Positions 1 through 8,379 are shown, counted from the stretch's first letter. The stretch: DNA of 13,556 bases from Candidatus Gastranaerophilales bacterium (GCA_944326625.1 CALVER010000021.1:1-13556), one strand, 5' to 3'. The notes: a model not told the origin generated them from the letters alone. Translations and numbers: made by a program.

Positions 1-1085
1 AGCTCAACGACTTTTGCGCCCAAAACACCTATAACAACGCCGATTACACCGCCGATTACGGACAATAAAAACGATTCAATCAAAAATTGCACTCTGATGT
101 CGGAAGCTTTTGCCCCTATTGCCATACGGATGCCGATTTCTTTAGTCCTTTCCGTAACCGATACAAGCATGATATTCATAATCCCTATACCGCCGACCAA
201 TAGAGATACAGACGCAATCGCACCGAGAAGAATTGACATGGTGCGTGCGGAAGATTTGATAGTCTCCTGCATTTCGGCTAAGTTACGGATTTCAAAATCG
301 TCCTCTTGATTTTTGCCTATGTTGTGGCGGGTTCGTAAAAGGTCTGTGATATCGTCCTGTGCGGTTTGTAAAACTTCCGAATTCTGGGCTTTTACGTTAA
401 TCATTTTGACGGTTCCGGGGTATTCCGTTCCGAAAGCCTTTTTCTGGGCGGTTGTAATCGGAATGAACACAAGATCATCCTGATCCATTCCCATGCCGCT
501 TTGACCTTTGGTTTTTAAAAGTCCGATTACCTTGAACGGAACATTTCCCACACGCATTGTCTTATTTATGGGGTTCATGTCGCCGAAAAGTTCAGTTGCA
601 ACCGTGCTGCCTATAATTGCGACTTTGGTATTGTTTTTGACGTCTTCTTCAACAAAATTTCTGCCTGATTCTATTTCGTAATTTCTTATAAACAGGTATT
701 CGGCAGTGGTGCCTCCGACGGTTGTAGACCAGTTCTGGTTACCGTAGGTCAATTGGCTTGTTGCGGAAGAATAAGGCGCAACAGCCATTATTCCGCGGCA
801 ATTTTTGTAGATGGCGTCTGCATCTTTAAGCGTTAAAGACGGTTTTGTGCCGAACCCCATCCGAACCCCGCCGGAGGTCGCAGAGGCTGACCTTATCATC
901 AAAAGATTGCTGCCCATGGATTCCATATCTTTTGCGATTTTTTTGCTGGCGCCTGAGCCGACCGCAAGCATTATGATAACCGCGCTTACCCCGATAATTA
1001 TGCCTAAACTAGTTAAAATCGAGCGCATTTTGTTGATTTTTAATGAAATTATAGCCATTTTGACCGTTGATTTGAAGTCTATCAT
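1..1085 (-). CDS. MacB-type ABC transporter permease (3' end cut by window edge)
   Basis: This is the transmembrane subunit of a MacB/FtsX-type exporter, which in the family couples cytoplasmic ATP hydrolysis to movement of a periplasmic domain. About 361 codons are visible, open to the left edge; family members run about 400, so only the last membrane segment is missing. Visible layout: short cytoplasmic N-terminus, membrane segment about 23-42 (contains GIIIGVSAVIIML), large periplasmic MacB_PCD-like domain about 45-280, membrane segment about 284-309, then the FtsX-type signature ERTKEIGIRMAIGA at about 312-325 and a third segment about 335-357. The ATG (1085-1083) overlaps the TGA of the ATPase gene as ATGA, and GAGG lies 10 nt upstream. 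In E. coli MacB the ATPase and permease are one polypeptide; here they are two genes. A LolC-like role is possible, but the adjacent MacA and TolC genes favour tripartite efflux. Confidence 0.93.
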   Translation of the reverse strand, partial: MIDFKSTVKMAIISLKINKMRSILTSLGIIIGVSAVIIMLAVGSGASKKIAKDMESMGSNLLMIRSASATSGGVRMGFGTKPSLTLKDADAIYKNCRGIMAVAPYSSATSQLTYGNQNWSTTVGGTTAEYLFIRNYEIESGRNFVEEDVKNNTKVAIIGSTVATELFGDMNPINKTMRVGNVPFKVIGLLKTKGQSGMGMDQDDLVFIPITTAQKKAFGTEYPGTVKMINVKAQNSEVLQTAQDDITDLLRTRHNIGKNQEDDFEIRNLAEMQETIKSSARTMSILLGAIASVSLLVGGIGIMNIMLVSVTERTKEIGIRMAIGAKASDIRVQFLIESFLLSVIGGVIGVVIGVLGAKVVE

Positions 1086-1771
1086 TTAACTTTTACCTCA
1101 TCGGAAATAATATTCCCGTCTTTAAATCGTACAACGCGTTTGCAGTATTCAGCAATATCGGGTTCGTGAGTTACAAGCACGATTGTTTTACCCATTTGTT
1201 CGTTGAGTTTTACAAAAAATTCCATAACCTCAATACTGGTTTTGGTGTCGAGGTTACCTGTGGGTTCGTCCGCGAGAATTAAAGGCGGATCGTTTACGAT
1301 TGCGCGGGCAATTGCAACACGCTGCTGCTGACCGCCTGACATCTGGTTCGGCATGTGATCTTCCCTGTTTTCAAGCCCCACTATCCTTAAAGCTTCTTTC
1401 GCGCGGATTATTCTTTCTTCTTCCGGAATCCCTTTGTAAATCATCGGAAGTTCAACATTTTCAAGCGCTGTTGTTCGGGAAATCAGGTTAAAGCCTTGAA
1501 AAACAAACCCCATTTTGAGATTTCTGACTTCCGCAAGCTCATCCGGCGCTAAAGACAGCATATCCACACCGTCCAGAAAATAGCTCCCGCTGTTGGGTTT
1601 GTCTAAAGTTCCGAGCATATTCATAAAAGTTGATTTGCCGGAGCCTGAGGCGCCCATAATCGCTACAAACTCGCCTTCTTCAATGCTTAATGAAACATTA
1701 TTCATTGCATTGAAGCTGTCTTCGCCTGTGCGGTATGTTTTTATTGCGTTTTTAACTTCAATCAGAGCCAT
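1082..1771 (-). CDS. MacB/LolD-type ABC transporter ATPase
   Basis: Cytoplasmic nucleotide-binding subunit of the efflux system, 229 residues, the usual length for a stand-alone MacB/LolD ATPase. All motifs are intact: Walker A GASGSGKS at 40-47, Q-loop Q92, signature MSGGQ at 144-148, Walker B LILADEP at 164-170 with D168 and catalytic E169, and switch histidine H202. The stretch LADEPTGNLD is typical of the lipoprotein/macrolide (MacB, LolD, FtsE) branch. The start at 1771 lies one base after the MacA stop. Its SD (AGAGGA) is encoded by the last codons of macA, so translational coupling is likely. It overlaps the permease start by 4 nt. LolD is an alternative by sequence alone; the neighbours decide for MacB-like. 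Confidence 0.95.
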   Translation of the reverse strand: MALIEVKNAIKTYRTGEDSFNAMNNVSLSIEEGEFVAIMGASGSGKSTFMNMLGTLDKPNSGSYFLDGVDMLSLAPDELAEVRNLKMGFVFQGFNLISRTTALENVELPMIYKGIPEEERIIRAKEALRIVGLENREDHMPNQMSGGQQQRVAIARAIVNDPPLILADEPTGNLDTKTSIEVMEFFVKLNEQMGKTIVLVTHEPDIAEYCKRVVRFKDGNIISDEVKVK

Positions 1772-1772
1772 T

Positions 1773-2930
1773 TTAGAACATTCCTCTGCGTCTTCTCGGC
1801 TGCTGCGTTGTCTTTTTGCCGCCTGTGGAGCCTGTCAGGACCAGGTCGCCTTCTTTTATTTTGTCTGATATTACTTCAAATCTTGAATCGTCGCTTGCGC
1901 CCTGTTCTATATCAATTCTGACGGGTTTATTCTTTTGCAGAAGCCAGATGCCCTGATTTTTGTATTTTTGACCCGAGGTTTCGGGAGTGAATTTCAGTGC
2001 AACATTGGGTACGCAAAGCACGTTTTCTTTTTGATCCGTGATTATTGAAACATTTGCCGTCATACCTGGGATAAGTTTTAAATCTTCATTGTGTACGTCG
2101 ACAATTACAACGTAGGTAACAACGTTAGAAACGGTTGTCGGGGAAATTCTTACCTGAGTTACTTTGCCTTTAAAATCTGTATCGGGGTAGCCGTCAAGCG
2201 TGTAGGTAACATCCTGCCCCACTTTGACCTTGCCTATATCTGCTTCGGAAACGTTTACTTCTATCTGCATATTGGTCAAATCCTGCGCGATTGTAAACAA
2301 TTGCGGAGCCTGAAAGCTTGCGGCAACCGGCTGACCGAGGTCTATTTCACGGGAAATTATTGTTCCGTCAACAGGAGCAATGATTTTTGTGTAACCAAGG
2401 TTTGTCATTGCCGTGTTATATGTTGCCTGCGCCTGTGAAATCTGGGCTTTTGCCGAATTTACTTTCGCAAGGTTCGCATAATAGTCGCTTTCTGCCTGAT
2501 CAAGTTCGCTTTTGGCTATGAAATTTTTTGCGTAAAGGTTTTTGTAGCGGTTGTAAGTTTTTCGGGACATTTCCATAACTGCCTGAGTATTTGCAAGGTT
2601 TGCCTGCGCGTTATTAATCTGTGCGGTTGCCTGATCAACGGAGGCTTGAAAGTTAGCAGGGTCAATCTGTGCAAGGATTTGTCCTTTTTTTACAACGGAG
2701 TTGAAGTCAACGTAGATTTCTTTTATCAAGCCTGAAACTGTTGAACCCACACTGACCGTGTTAACCGGATTAATTGTGCCGGAGGCTTCCACAACTTCCG
2801 TAATCGTGCAGCGGCGGACTTTTCGGGTTTCGTATTTAACCCCGTTTGCTTTTGCGTTTATGACTACAAGAAATATAAGCGCAAGTGCTGCCGCGATTAG
2901 AATTATTATGTGTTTTTTCTTCAGTTTCAT
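1773..2930 (-). CDS. macA: MacA-like periplasmic adaptor (HlyD/RND-type membrane fusion protein)
   Basis: Inner-membrane-anchored periplasmic adaptor that links the MacB-type transporter to the TolC-like channel. 385 residues. A basic N-terminus and one membrane segment (about 7-24) give an N-in anchor. Then come a first lipoyl half-motif (about 58-90), an alpha-hairpin rich in Ala, Gln and Asn (about 92-175) for contact with the channel, the second lipoyl half (KIIAPVDGTIISREIDLGQ, about 182-200), a beta-barrel (about 220-298, with LIPGMTANVSI) and a membrane-proximal domain. The protein ends in a short basic tail with four Arg (379-382); the DNA coding for it also provides the SD for the next gene. 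Start ATG overlaps the tolC stop by one base (TAATG), with GAGG 10 nt upstream. Length and domain order are normal for MacA. The transported substrate cannot be read from the sequence. Confidence 0.93.
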   Translation of the reverse strand: MKLKKKHIIILIAAALALIFLVVINAKANGVKYETRKVRRCTITEVVEASGTINPVNTVSVGSTVSGLIKEIYVDFNSVVKKGQILAQIDPANFQASVDQATAQINNAQANLANTQAVMEMSRKTYNRYKNLYAKNFIAKSELDQAESDYYANLAKVNSAKAQISQAQATYNTAMTNLGYTKIIAPVDGTIISREIDLGQPVAASFQAPQLFTIAQDLTNMQIEVNVSEADIGKVKVGQDVTYTLDGYPDTDFKGKVTQVRISPTTVSNVVTYVVIVDVHNEDLKLIPGMTANVSIITDQKENVLCVPNVALKFTPETSGQKYKNQGIWLLQKNKPVRIDIEQGASDDSRFEVISDKIKEGDLVLTGSTGGKKTTQQPRRRRGMF

Positions 2931-4393
2931 TAATTTACGTCCTCAATTGTTATTGTTACATCCTGCTGCAATGCCATGGCTTTTTCAAGAGAAGCTCTGG
3001 CTACGTTATAATTATACACGGTTTGCACATAATTGTGCTGTGCATTGTTGTATTGGACTTTTGCGTCCTGTAATTCTATAAAATCACCCAGCCCGACCGC
3101 GTATCTTCCGTCTGCCAGTTCAAAGTTTTCTAATGTCTGGCGGACTTTTACGGCTAAAAGCGGGATTTGTCTTTCTAATTCTATCATATTTACGTAGGCA
3201 TTTTGAACTTCAAAATAGACGTTTTGTTTAAGCATATTAATTTCATTCTGTGCTAATTGCACCTGAAGTTTGCCTGCGTCGATTTCGTGTTTTTTGCCTA
3301 AGATATTAATGCTGCTTGAAAGGGTTACGCCTACGTTGAAGGAGCTTGTGGAATATTGATTACGGTAGCCGTAGCCTGCGTTTGCGGAAATCTCCGGATA
3401 ATATTCGCGTTTGATGTACAAAAGATTTTCTTCCATTGCTCTTAGTGTAGCGTCATAAGCCTTTATATCAGGACGGTTTTTGTAAGCCAATTCAACGGCT
3501 TTTTCAAATGTGTAGGGAAATTCCTCAAATTTGTAATCCGTTAAAATATCGGTTTTTTCAACCGTTGATGTAAGCATTGCATCTGATGCCGCAGGCGGGG
3601 GTGTGCTTATGTCGTTTTTTCTGTCAAGTTCTTCAAGGTCTATTGAATAGGTGCTTTCGTTGAAGTTGAAACTCTCCGTCGGTGTGATTTGGTAATCCGG
3701 CGTAAATGCTATATACATTGAATTGTTAAGGGTTACCATGGCGTTTTTGTAGGCTTTTTCGGCATCTACAAGGGTTACTTTGGAGTCGCTCAGGTTAACC
3801 TCAGCATTTACAAGGTCGATTTTTGAACGTATTCCCTCGTCAAAATAGGCTTTTATTCTCTGGTAGTTTCTTTCGTTTATCTGTACGTTCGCTTTATTAA
3901 TATCAACGGCGGCTTTTGCCGCTAAAACTCCGTAGTAATTGGTTTTTACTTCATAAATCGTATCCAGAACGCTGTCGTCAAAGTTAAATAATGCGGTTAT
4001 CATATTGAATTTTTGCATTCTTATATTCGCGTTTGTTTTCCCGAAATTCCAGATCAGCTGGTTCAAAGACGCCTCAACGTTATAGGAATTTCTGTTTGTC
4101 ATCGACCTGTAGCGGCCGGATGAGCTTGAATCATTAAACGTGTACCCTGTTGAGACTCCAAGCGTCGGAAAATACGCTGATTTTGCAAGACCTACATTGC
4201 TTTTTGATACTCCGTAATTGTATTTGAACCGTTTTATCAAAGGACTGTTTTCAAGCGCTATTTTTATACAGTCATTCAGGGTTACAATTGAATCTTTTTC
4301 TATGGTAATTTCTTCGATAGCACACGCGGAAATGCTTGTCATCAGTGTAAATGACAGGCACAGGGCTACAAATTTTTTTATACCAAATCGCAA
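2930..4393 (-). CDS. TolC-like outer-membrane efflux protein
   Basis: Outer-membrane exit duct of a tripartite exporter, expected to act as a trimer. 487 residues. It shows the internal duplication of the OEP family: repeat 1 from about 38 (LNDCIKIALENSP, then YFPTLGVSTGYTF) and repeat 2 from about 294 (YTFEKAVELAYKNRPDI, then YYPEISANAGYGY), separated by a Ser/Thr/Pro-rich linker about 240-290. The N-terminus is a signal peptide (MRFGIKKFVA, hydrophobic core to about 20) followed by ISAC at 21-24. This could be a lipobox with Cys24 lipidated, or an A-C-A signal peptidase I site. The start codon is TTG at 4393-4391: AGGA sits 8 nt upstream and the signal peptide begins there, while the ATG further upstream (4431-4429) meets a stop after four codons. 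First gene of the efflux block, 68 nt after trkH. Confidence 0.93.
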   Translation of the reverse strand: MRFGIKKFVALCLSFTLMTSISACAIEEITIEKDSIVTLNDCIKIALENSPLIKRFKYNYGVSKSNVGLAKSAYFPTLGVSTGYTFNDSSSSGRYRSMTNRNSYNVEASLNQLIWNFGKTNANIRMQKFNMITALFNFDDSVLDTIYEVKTNYYGVLAAKAAVDINKANVQINERNYQRIKAYFDEGIRSKIDLVNAEVNLSDSKVTLVDAEKAYKNAMVTLNNSMYIAFTPDYQITPTESFNFNESTYSIDLEELDRKNDISTPPPAASDAMLTSTVEKTDILTDYKFEEFPYTFEKAVELAYKNRPDIKAYDATLRAMEENLLYIKREYYPEISANAGYGYRNQYSTSSFNVGVTLSSSINILGKKHEIDAGKLQVQLAQNEINMLKQNVYFEVQNAYVNMIELERQIPLLAVKVRQTLENFELADGRYAVGLGDFIELQDAKVQYNNAQHNYVQTVYNYNVARASLEKAMALQQDVTITIEDVN

Positions 4394-4401
4394 AATCGCT
4401 A

Positions 4402-4405
4402 TCCT
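4402..4405 (-). promoter_or_regulatory. Ribosome binding site that sets the TTG start of the tolC-like gene
   Basis: Read on the minus strand this is AGGA (within AAAAGGAT), 8 nt before TTG at 4393-4391. No ATG or GTG with an SD opens this frame nearby, so the site supports TTG initiation. Confidence 0.7.
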
Positions 4406-4420
4406 TTTATTTTTATAACG

Positions 4421-4448
4421 ATTTAAGCATAATTTTTGTTCATTTCAA
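4421..4448 (-). promoter_or_regulatory. Weak sigma70-type promoter candidate for the efflux block
   Basis: On the minus strand: TTGAAA (-35), 16-nt spacer, TTAAAT (-10), nine of twelve consensus positions. It lies in the 68-nt gap between trkH and the tolC-like gene and would give a leader of roughly 20 nt. No terminator is visible in the gap, so readthrough from trkH is equally possible. AT-rich gaps give such matches by chance. Confidence 0.35.
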
Positions 4449-4461
4449 TCATTTATTCAAA

Positions 4462-5931
4462 TTAATTTTGCTTAACAGACCAGAAATCACGCTGGAAAAG
4501 AACCAGAAACGGAATTAATTCAAGACGTCCGACAAGCATATTTGCCGTGAAGATAAGTTTTGACGATACATGAAGGCTGCTGAAACTTCCCATAGGTCCG
4601 ATTGTCGTGCCGAAACCCGGGCCGCAGTCGCCAAGCGTCGTGATTGCGCCCGTGACGCCGATTGTGGTGTTTTGTTCAATAATTGCCACCAAAAGTGCGC
4701 TCAGGGCAAATATAAAAAAGTAGAAAAATACAAATACTACAATCTGCCTTACGACTTCCGGCTGCACAATTGCGTTATCAATTTTAATATTGGTAATTGC
4801 GTTCGGGTGCAAAATTCTGAAAATTTCGCTTTTCATTGATTTGAAAACCAGAATCCATCGGGTCATTTTAATACCGCCGCCGGCAGACCCCGCGCATGAG
4901 CCCGTAAACATCGCAATAAACAGTAAGAGTTTTGCGCTGAAACTCCATTGTGCAAAGTCAACGCTCGCGCTTCCGGTTGATGTTGTAAGGCTTATTACCT
5001 GATAAAATGCCGCGGTTATTGCGTCAAAAACATTGTAATGGTCATTAAAATACAGTGCCGCCGCAATTAAGCCCGATAAAATCACTATTATATACGTATA
5101 AACCCTGAATTCTTCGCTTTTGAACATCACAAACGGATTTTTCTGCTTTATTGCTCTTAATTGCAGAATAAAACTTGCTCCCGCCAAAAACATGAAAAAC
5201 GTCAAAATCCATGTGATTAAATTTGAATGATACCCCATAGTGCTCTGCGCATTGGGTGAAAATCCGCCTGCCGCAAGGGTTGACATTGCGTTACACACGG
5301 CATCGAATTTCGGCATTCCCGCAAATGATAACAGCACCGCCGCAAGAATTGTCAGCCCCGCATAAATCCCCCACAGCGCTGACGCCGTATTTCGTATCCT
5401 CGGGGATAACTTTTCCTCTACAGGTCCGGGAGCTTCCGCAAAAAACATCTGGCGTCCGGCAACCGCGAACTGCGGAAGTACCGCAACGAACAACACTATA
5501 ATTCCCATACCGCCAAGCCATTGTGTAAATGACCGCCAGAAAAAGAAGGCTTTCGGATAATTAAAGTGCGTTAATATCGTTGCGCCTGTTGTTGTTATCC
5601 CTGATACGGATTCAAATAATCCGTCAACAAAATTTATTCCGTAAAATAAAAACGGCAAAGCCGCCTGTATCCCGAAAATTACCCACGATACGGCAACTAC
5701 AAACAATGCCTCGGATTTTTTTATGTCGTTTAAGTTCTCAATTCGACCGTTTGCATTGCCTAATCGTTTAAACAGACTTCCGATGATTATTGAAATAATG
5801 CCTGAGCTTAAAAATGGCAGGACGGAATAAAAGTCTTTATAATAAAGTGCCGCAAGAACGGGAATTAAAAGTGTTATCCCGACGTATTTTATAACCAGCC
5901 CTATTGCATAAAATAAATAGTTTAAGCGCAT
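4462..5931 (-). CDS. trkH: TrkH/KtrB-family potassium channel subunit
   Basis: Membrane subunit of a Trk/Ktr potassium uptake system. 489 residues, the typical TrkH length. It has the four-fold M1-P-M2 layout, and each of the four pore loops shows its filter-like glycine region: TTTGATIL at 113-120, AAGGFS at 220-225, STGSAS at 318-323 and GDCGPGFG at 434-441. The glycine-rich intramembrane loop with basic residues (SAGGGIKMTR, 349-358) that gates TrkH/KtrB channels is also present. The start overlaps the trkA stop by one base (TAATG) and has a strong SD (AGGTGGGA). It needs a cytoplasmic RCK regulator, which is the adjacent trkA. Whether it moves K+ alone or with Na+ or H+ cannot be told from sequence. 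Confidence 0.95.
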   Translation of the reverse strand: MRLNYLFYAIGLVIKYVGITLLIPVLAALYYKDFYSVLPFLSSGIISIIIGSLFKRLGNANGRIENLNDIKKSEALFVVAVSWVIFGIQAALPFLFYGINFVDGLFESVSGITTTGATILTHFNYPKAFFFWRSFTQWLGGMGIIVLFVAVLPQFAVAGRQMFFAEAPGPVEEKLSPRIRNTASALWGIYAGLTILAAVLLSFAGMPKFDAVCNAMSTLAAGGFSPNAQSTMGYHSNLITWILTFFMFLAGASFILQLRAIKQKNPFVMFKSEEFRVYTYIIVILSGLIAAALYFNDHYNVFDAITAAFYQVISLTTSTGSASVDFAQWSFSAKLLLFIAMFTGSCAGSAGGGIKMTRWILVFKSMKSEIFRILHPNAITNIKIDNAIVQPEVVRQIVVFVFFYFFIFALSALLVAIIEQNTTIGVTGAITTLGDCGPGFGTTIGPMGSFSSLHVSSKLIFTANMLVGRLELIPFLVLFQRDFWSVKQN

Positions 5932-7259
5932 TATCCCACCTTGAAGAATTCTTTAATCGTATCGGCATTTTCCGCCATCGTAAACGTAATCAAAACATCG
6001 CCGGTTCGTATTTTTGTATCGCCTTTCGGAATTATTACGAAATTTTTTCTGTGAACGGCGCCTATTATGGCTCTTGCCGGAAGTTTTAATTCCATAATCA
6101 TTTTGTCGTTAAACTCTTCCCTGACGCTGATTTCCAAAACCTCGCCCTGCCCCTGTTCTACTGTCGCCAGAATGTCAACGTCGTTTTCCTCCAAATCGTT
6201 TTTAACTTCGTTTATGGCTGAATTTTTCGGAGAAATCGCGATGTCAATTCCGACTTTTTCAAATAAAGGTATGTTCAAAACCTTTGCAACACGCGCAATC
6301 ACACGTTTTACGCCGAGCTGCTTGCACAAAAGCGAGCATAAAAGGTTTCTTTCGTCATTATTTGTAACGCTTATCACAATGTCGCTGGAGCCGATATCCT
6401 CTTCGTCAAGGATTTTTAAATTCGTACCGTCGCCGTGGATTACGAGGGTTCTCTCAAGCGTTTGCGCCAAAAATTGGCATCTTTCGTAATCTTTTTCGAT
6501 TATTTTGGTTTTGATTTTTAAATCGTCAAGACTTTTTGCAAGCATTGCCCCGACGTTTCCTCCGCCGATAATGGCAGCGGTTTTCACCTGATCTTTTTCA
6601 TGGAAAAAAGTTCCCGCAAGAATATCCAGAGAGTGCGGTGTGCCCATAAAAATAAGCTTGTCGCCTTCCAGAATTTCCGTGTCGCCGTTAGGGATAAAGA
6701 GTTTGCTGTCGCGCGTAAGCCCTACGATAATCGTATCTTTTGTAAATCCGATATCTTTAAGTTTTTGATTAATTATTGAAAGCCCCGGCTGAACTTTGTA
6801 TTCCAGAAGCCTTGCCTTGCCGTCCGCAAAGTTTTCGACATCCAGCGCGTGTGCTACCGTGACAATTCTGAAAATATCCTGAGTTAACAATTCTTCCGGC
6901 CAGATTATGTAATCTATGAAAAAGTCGCAATAGTCGCTTGTATTGAGGGTATTTTTGTATTCGCCTTTGCTTACGAAACAAATTGTCCTCACTCCTCCGA
7001 CTTTTTTTGCCGCAAGACAGGCTACTATATTTGCTTCATCTATGCCTGTGCAGGCTATAAAAACATCGGCATTTCTTATGTCAGCCTGCTTCAAAACATT
7101 TGTATCGGTTGCATTCCCCTGCACAAAGCTTATATCAAGCTTGTCAAATTCATCCGTTCTGTTTTCTTCTTTATCTATTATTGTTATGTCGTGGTCTTCA
7201 AAAAATTCCGTTGCAAGAAGGCATCCGACTTCCGTTGCTCCAAAAATTACAATTTTCAT
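5931..7259 (-). CDS. trkA: TrkA, two-domain RCK regulator of potassium uptake
   Basis: Cytoplasmic nucleotide-binding gating subunit for TrkH. 442 residues with two tandem RCK_N/RCK_C units, the classic TrkA size (KtrA has a single unit). The first Rossmann fold has GATEVG at 7-12 and an acidic residue after strand 2 (IIDK, D29). The second has GGGNVG at 232-237 and IIEKD with E255. Both acidic residues suit NAD(H)-type binding, although the family also binds ATP/ADP. RCK_C modules lie at about 140-215 and 365-440. The first loop reads GATEVG, where GxGxxG would be usual, which may alter affinity at that site. Start ATG at 7259 with AAGG overlapping the yggT stop. Gene order trkA-trkH with a 1-nt overlap shows co-expression of the two subunits. 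Confidence 0.95.
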   Translation of the reverse strand: MKIVIFGATEVGCLLATEFFEDHDITIIDKEENRTDEFDKLDISFVQGNATDTNVLKQADIRNADVFIACTGIDEANIVACLAAKKVGGVRTICFVSKGEYKNTLNTSDYCDFFIDYIIWPEELLTQDIFRIVTVAHALDVENFADGKARLLEYKVQPGLSIINQKLKDIGFTKDTIIVGLTRDSKLFIPNGDTEILEGDKLIFMGTPHSLDILAGTFFHEKDQVKTAAIIGGGNVGAMLAKSLDDLKIKTKIIEKDYERCQFLAQTLERTLVIHGDGTNLKILDEEDIGSSDIVISVTNNDERNLLCSLLCKQLGVKRVIARVAKVLNIPLFEKVGIDIAISPKNSAINEVKNDLEENDVDILATVEQGQGEVLEISVREEFNDKMIMELKLPARAIIGAVHRKNFVIIPKGDTKIRTGDVLITFTMAENADTIKEFFKVG

Positions 7260-7265
7260 TTCATA

Positions 7266-7532
7266 CTACCTTAATATATTTAATAAAGCATAAATAATTA
7301 TATTTTGTACAATTTGTAACACAATCAGCGCGACAATCGGCGAAAAATCCAGCCCCGCAAGAGGCGGAATCCACCGTCTGAAAAGGTTAAGATACATATC
7401 CGTCACCTGCCTTAAAGTCTGCCACGGCTGAAGTTCCCAGCGTATGCTCGGTATCCAGCTTAAAAATATCCTCAATATTATCAGGAAAAAATATAAGTTG
7501 AATATGTTGTTTATACCGTGTACTATGCCCAT
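7266..7532 (-). CDS. yggT: YggT/YlmG-family small membrane protein
   Basis: 88 residues with two hydrophobic segments (about 7-26 and 64-84). Between them sit the family features: RIFLSWIP at 21-28, a segment with LNLFRRWIPP at 48-57, and the conserved LDFSPIVALIVLQ at 61-73. YggT/YlmG proteins occur in bacteria, cyanobacteria and plastids; links to osmotic/potassium stress in E. coli and to nucleoid or division organisation in plastids have been reported, but no biochemical activity is settled. I choose the start at 7532. The purine-rich SD AGGAAAGGG (7545-7537) precedes this ATG, and the protein then begins as the family usually does. A start 17 codons earlier would overlap mtnP by 40 nt with no clear SD. 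Position between mtnP and trkA suggests co-transcription with potassium uptake. Confidence 0.9.
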   Translation of the reverse strand: MGIVHGINNIFNLYFFLIILRIFLSWIPSIRWELQPWQTLRQVTDMYLNLFRRWIPPLAGLDFSPIVALIVLQIVQNIIIYALLNILR

Positions 7533-7536
7533 TTTG

Positions 7537-7545
7537 CCCTTTCCT
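7537..7545 (-). promoter_or_regulatory. Ribosome binding site of yggT, overlapping the mtnP stop codon
   Basis: Minus-strand AGGAAAGGG starts inside the mtnP TAG stop (7546-7544) and ends 4 nt before the ATG at 7532. It decides the short yggT start and suggests translational coupling with mtnP. Confidence 0.75.
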
Positions 7546-8347
7546 ATAATTGTGAATGTTGTTTTGTTAATGCGCATTCGCAATTTGTGCGTTCTGTTGG
7601 AATATTTTCTATCATATTGAATAAAAGTGTTTTGAGATTTTGAACGTTATTGTTGAAAACTTCAATTACGGCATGGTGTGAAACCGGCGGTACATCTCCG
7701 ACAAGCCCTGCATCATAATCTGTTATTAAAGATATATTCAAAGGACACATATCAAGTTCTTTGACAAGGTATGCCTCGGGAAACGCTGACATGTTGATTA
7801 CCTGCCAGCCCTGATTCGTAAAGAATTTTGATTCTGCTTTTGTGGAAAATCTCGGGCCGTTGATTACAACAACAGTTCCTGTTTCATGAATATTAATACC
7901 TAATTTTTTACCTTCTTCAATCGCCAGTTTTCTAAGTTCCGGACAATAAGGATCCGCTGCGGACGGGTGGGTTACGATAGGGCCTTCAAAAAACGTTGAT
8001 TTTCTGCCGTCAGTCCAATCCACAAACTGATCGCATATTACAAAATCCCCGGGTTTCACCTCTTTTTGCAAACTCCCCGCAGCACACGGCGAGATTACTC
8101 TTTCGCAGCCGATTGACTTCATTGCCCATACGTTTGCTCTGTAGTTTATTAAATGAGGCAATATGGTGTGATTTCTGCCGTGACGCGGCATAAATGCAAC
8201 TTTATGTCTGCCGATTTGTCCTAAAAATATGTTGTCGCTCGGCATTCCGTACGGCGTCTCAACTTTGATTTCTTCAATGTCATCCAAAAATTTGTAAAAC
8301 CCTGATCCGCCAAATACGCCGATTGTTGCTAATTTGTTCTGTTCCAT
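7544..8347 (-). CDS. mtnP: S-methyl-5'-thioadenosine phosphorylase (MTAP)
   Basis: Cytoplasmic enzyme that cleaves 5'-methylthioadenosine with phosphate to adenine and methylthioribose-1-phosphate, recycling the by-product of polyamine and SAM metabolism. 267 residues, normal for the PNP/MTAP phosphorylase family 2. Visible motifs: phosphate loop GGSGFY at 13-18, RHGRNH at 55-60, CAAGSL at 88-93, GPRFSTKAES at 164-173, the substrate helix MSAFPEAYLVKEL at 186-198, and ITDYDAG at 208-214. Aspartates D210/D212 in the last motif favour a 6-amino purine (adenine); inosine/guanosine PNPs carry Asn there. Methylthioinosine phosphorylase is a close alternative. Start ATG at 8347 with GAGG 8 nt upstream; first gene of the left block, preceded by a good promoter. 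No other methionine-salvage gene is in the window. Confidence 0.9.
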   Translation of the reverse strand: MEQNKLATIGVFGGSGFYKFLDDIEEIKVETPYGMPSDNIFLGQIGRHKVAFMPRHGRNHTILPHLINYRANVWAMKSIGCERVISPCAAGSLQKEVKPGDFVICDQFVDWTDGRKSTFFEGPIVTHPSAADPYCPELRKLAIEEGKKLGINIHETGTVVVINGPRFSTKAESKFFTNQGWQVINMSAFPEAYLVKELDMCPLNISLITDYDAGLVGDVPPVSHHAVIEVFNNNVQNLKTLLFNMIENIPTERTNCECALTKQHSQL

Positions 8348-8379
8348 TTTTTTCCCTCATTAATAATATTACAAAATCT

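Noticed and set aside
4394..4461. Terminator between trkH and the tolC-like gene
   Set aside because: No G+C stem followed by a T-run is visible on the minus strand; the gap is simply AT-rich.
6067..6489. 140-residue plus-strand open frame inside trkA
   Set aside because: Antisense shadow of a full-length, motif-complete trkA.
7533..7583. Longer yggT start at 7583
   Set aside because: It would overlap mtnP by 40 nt without an SD; a strong SD sits just before the ATG at 7532.
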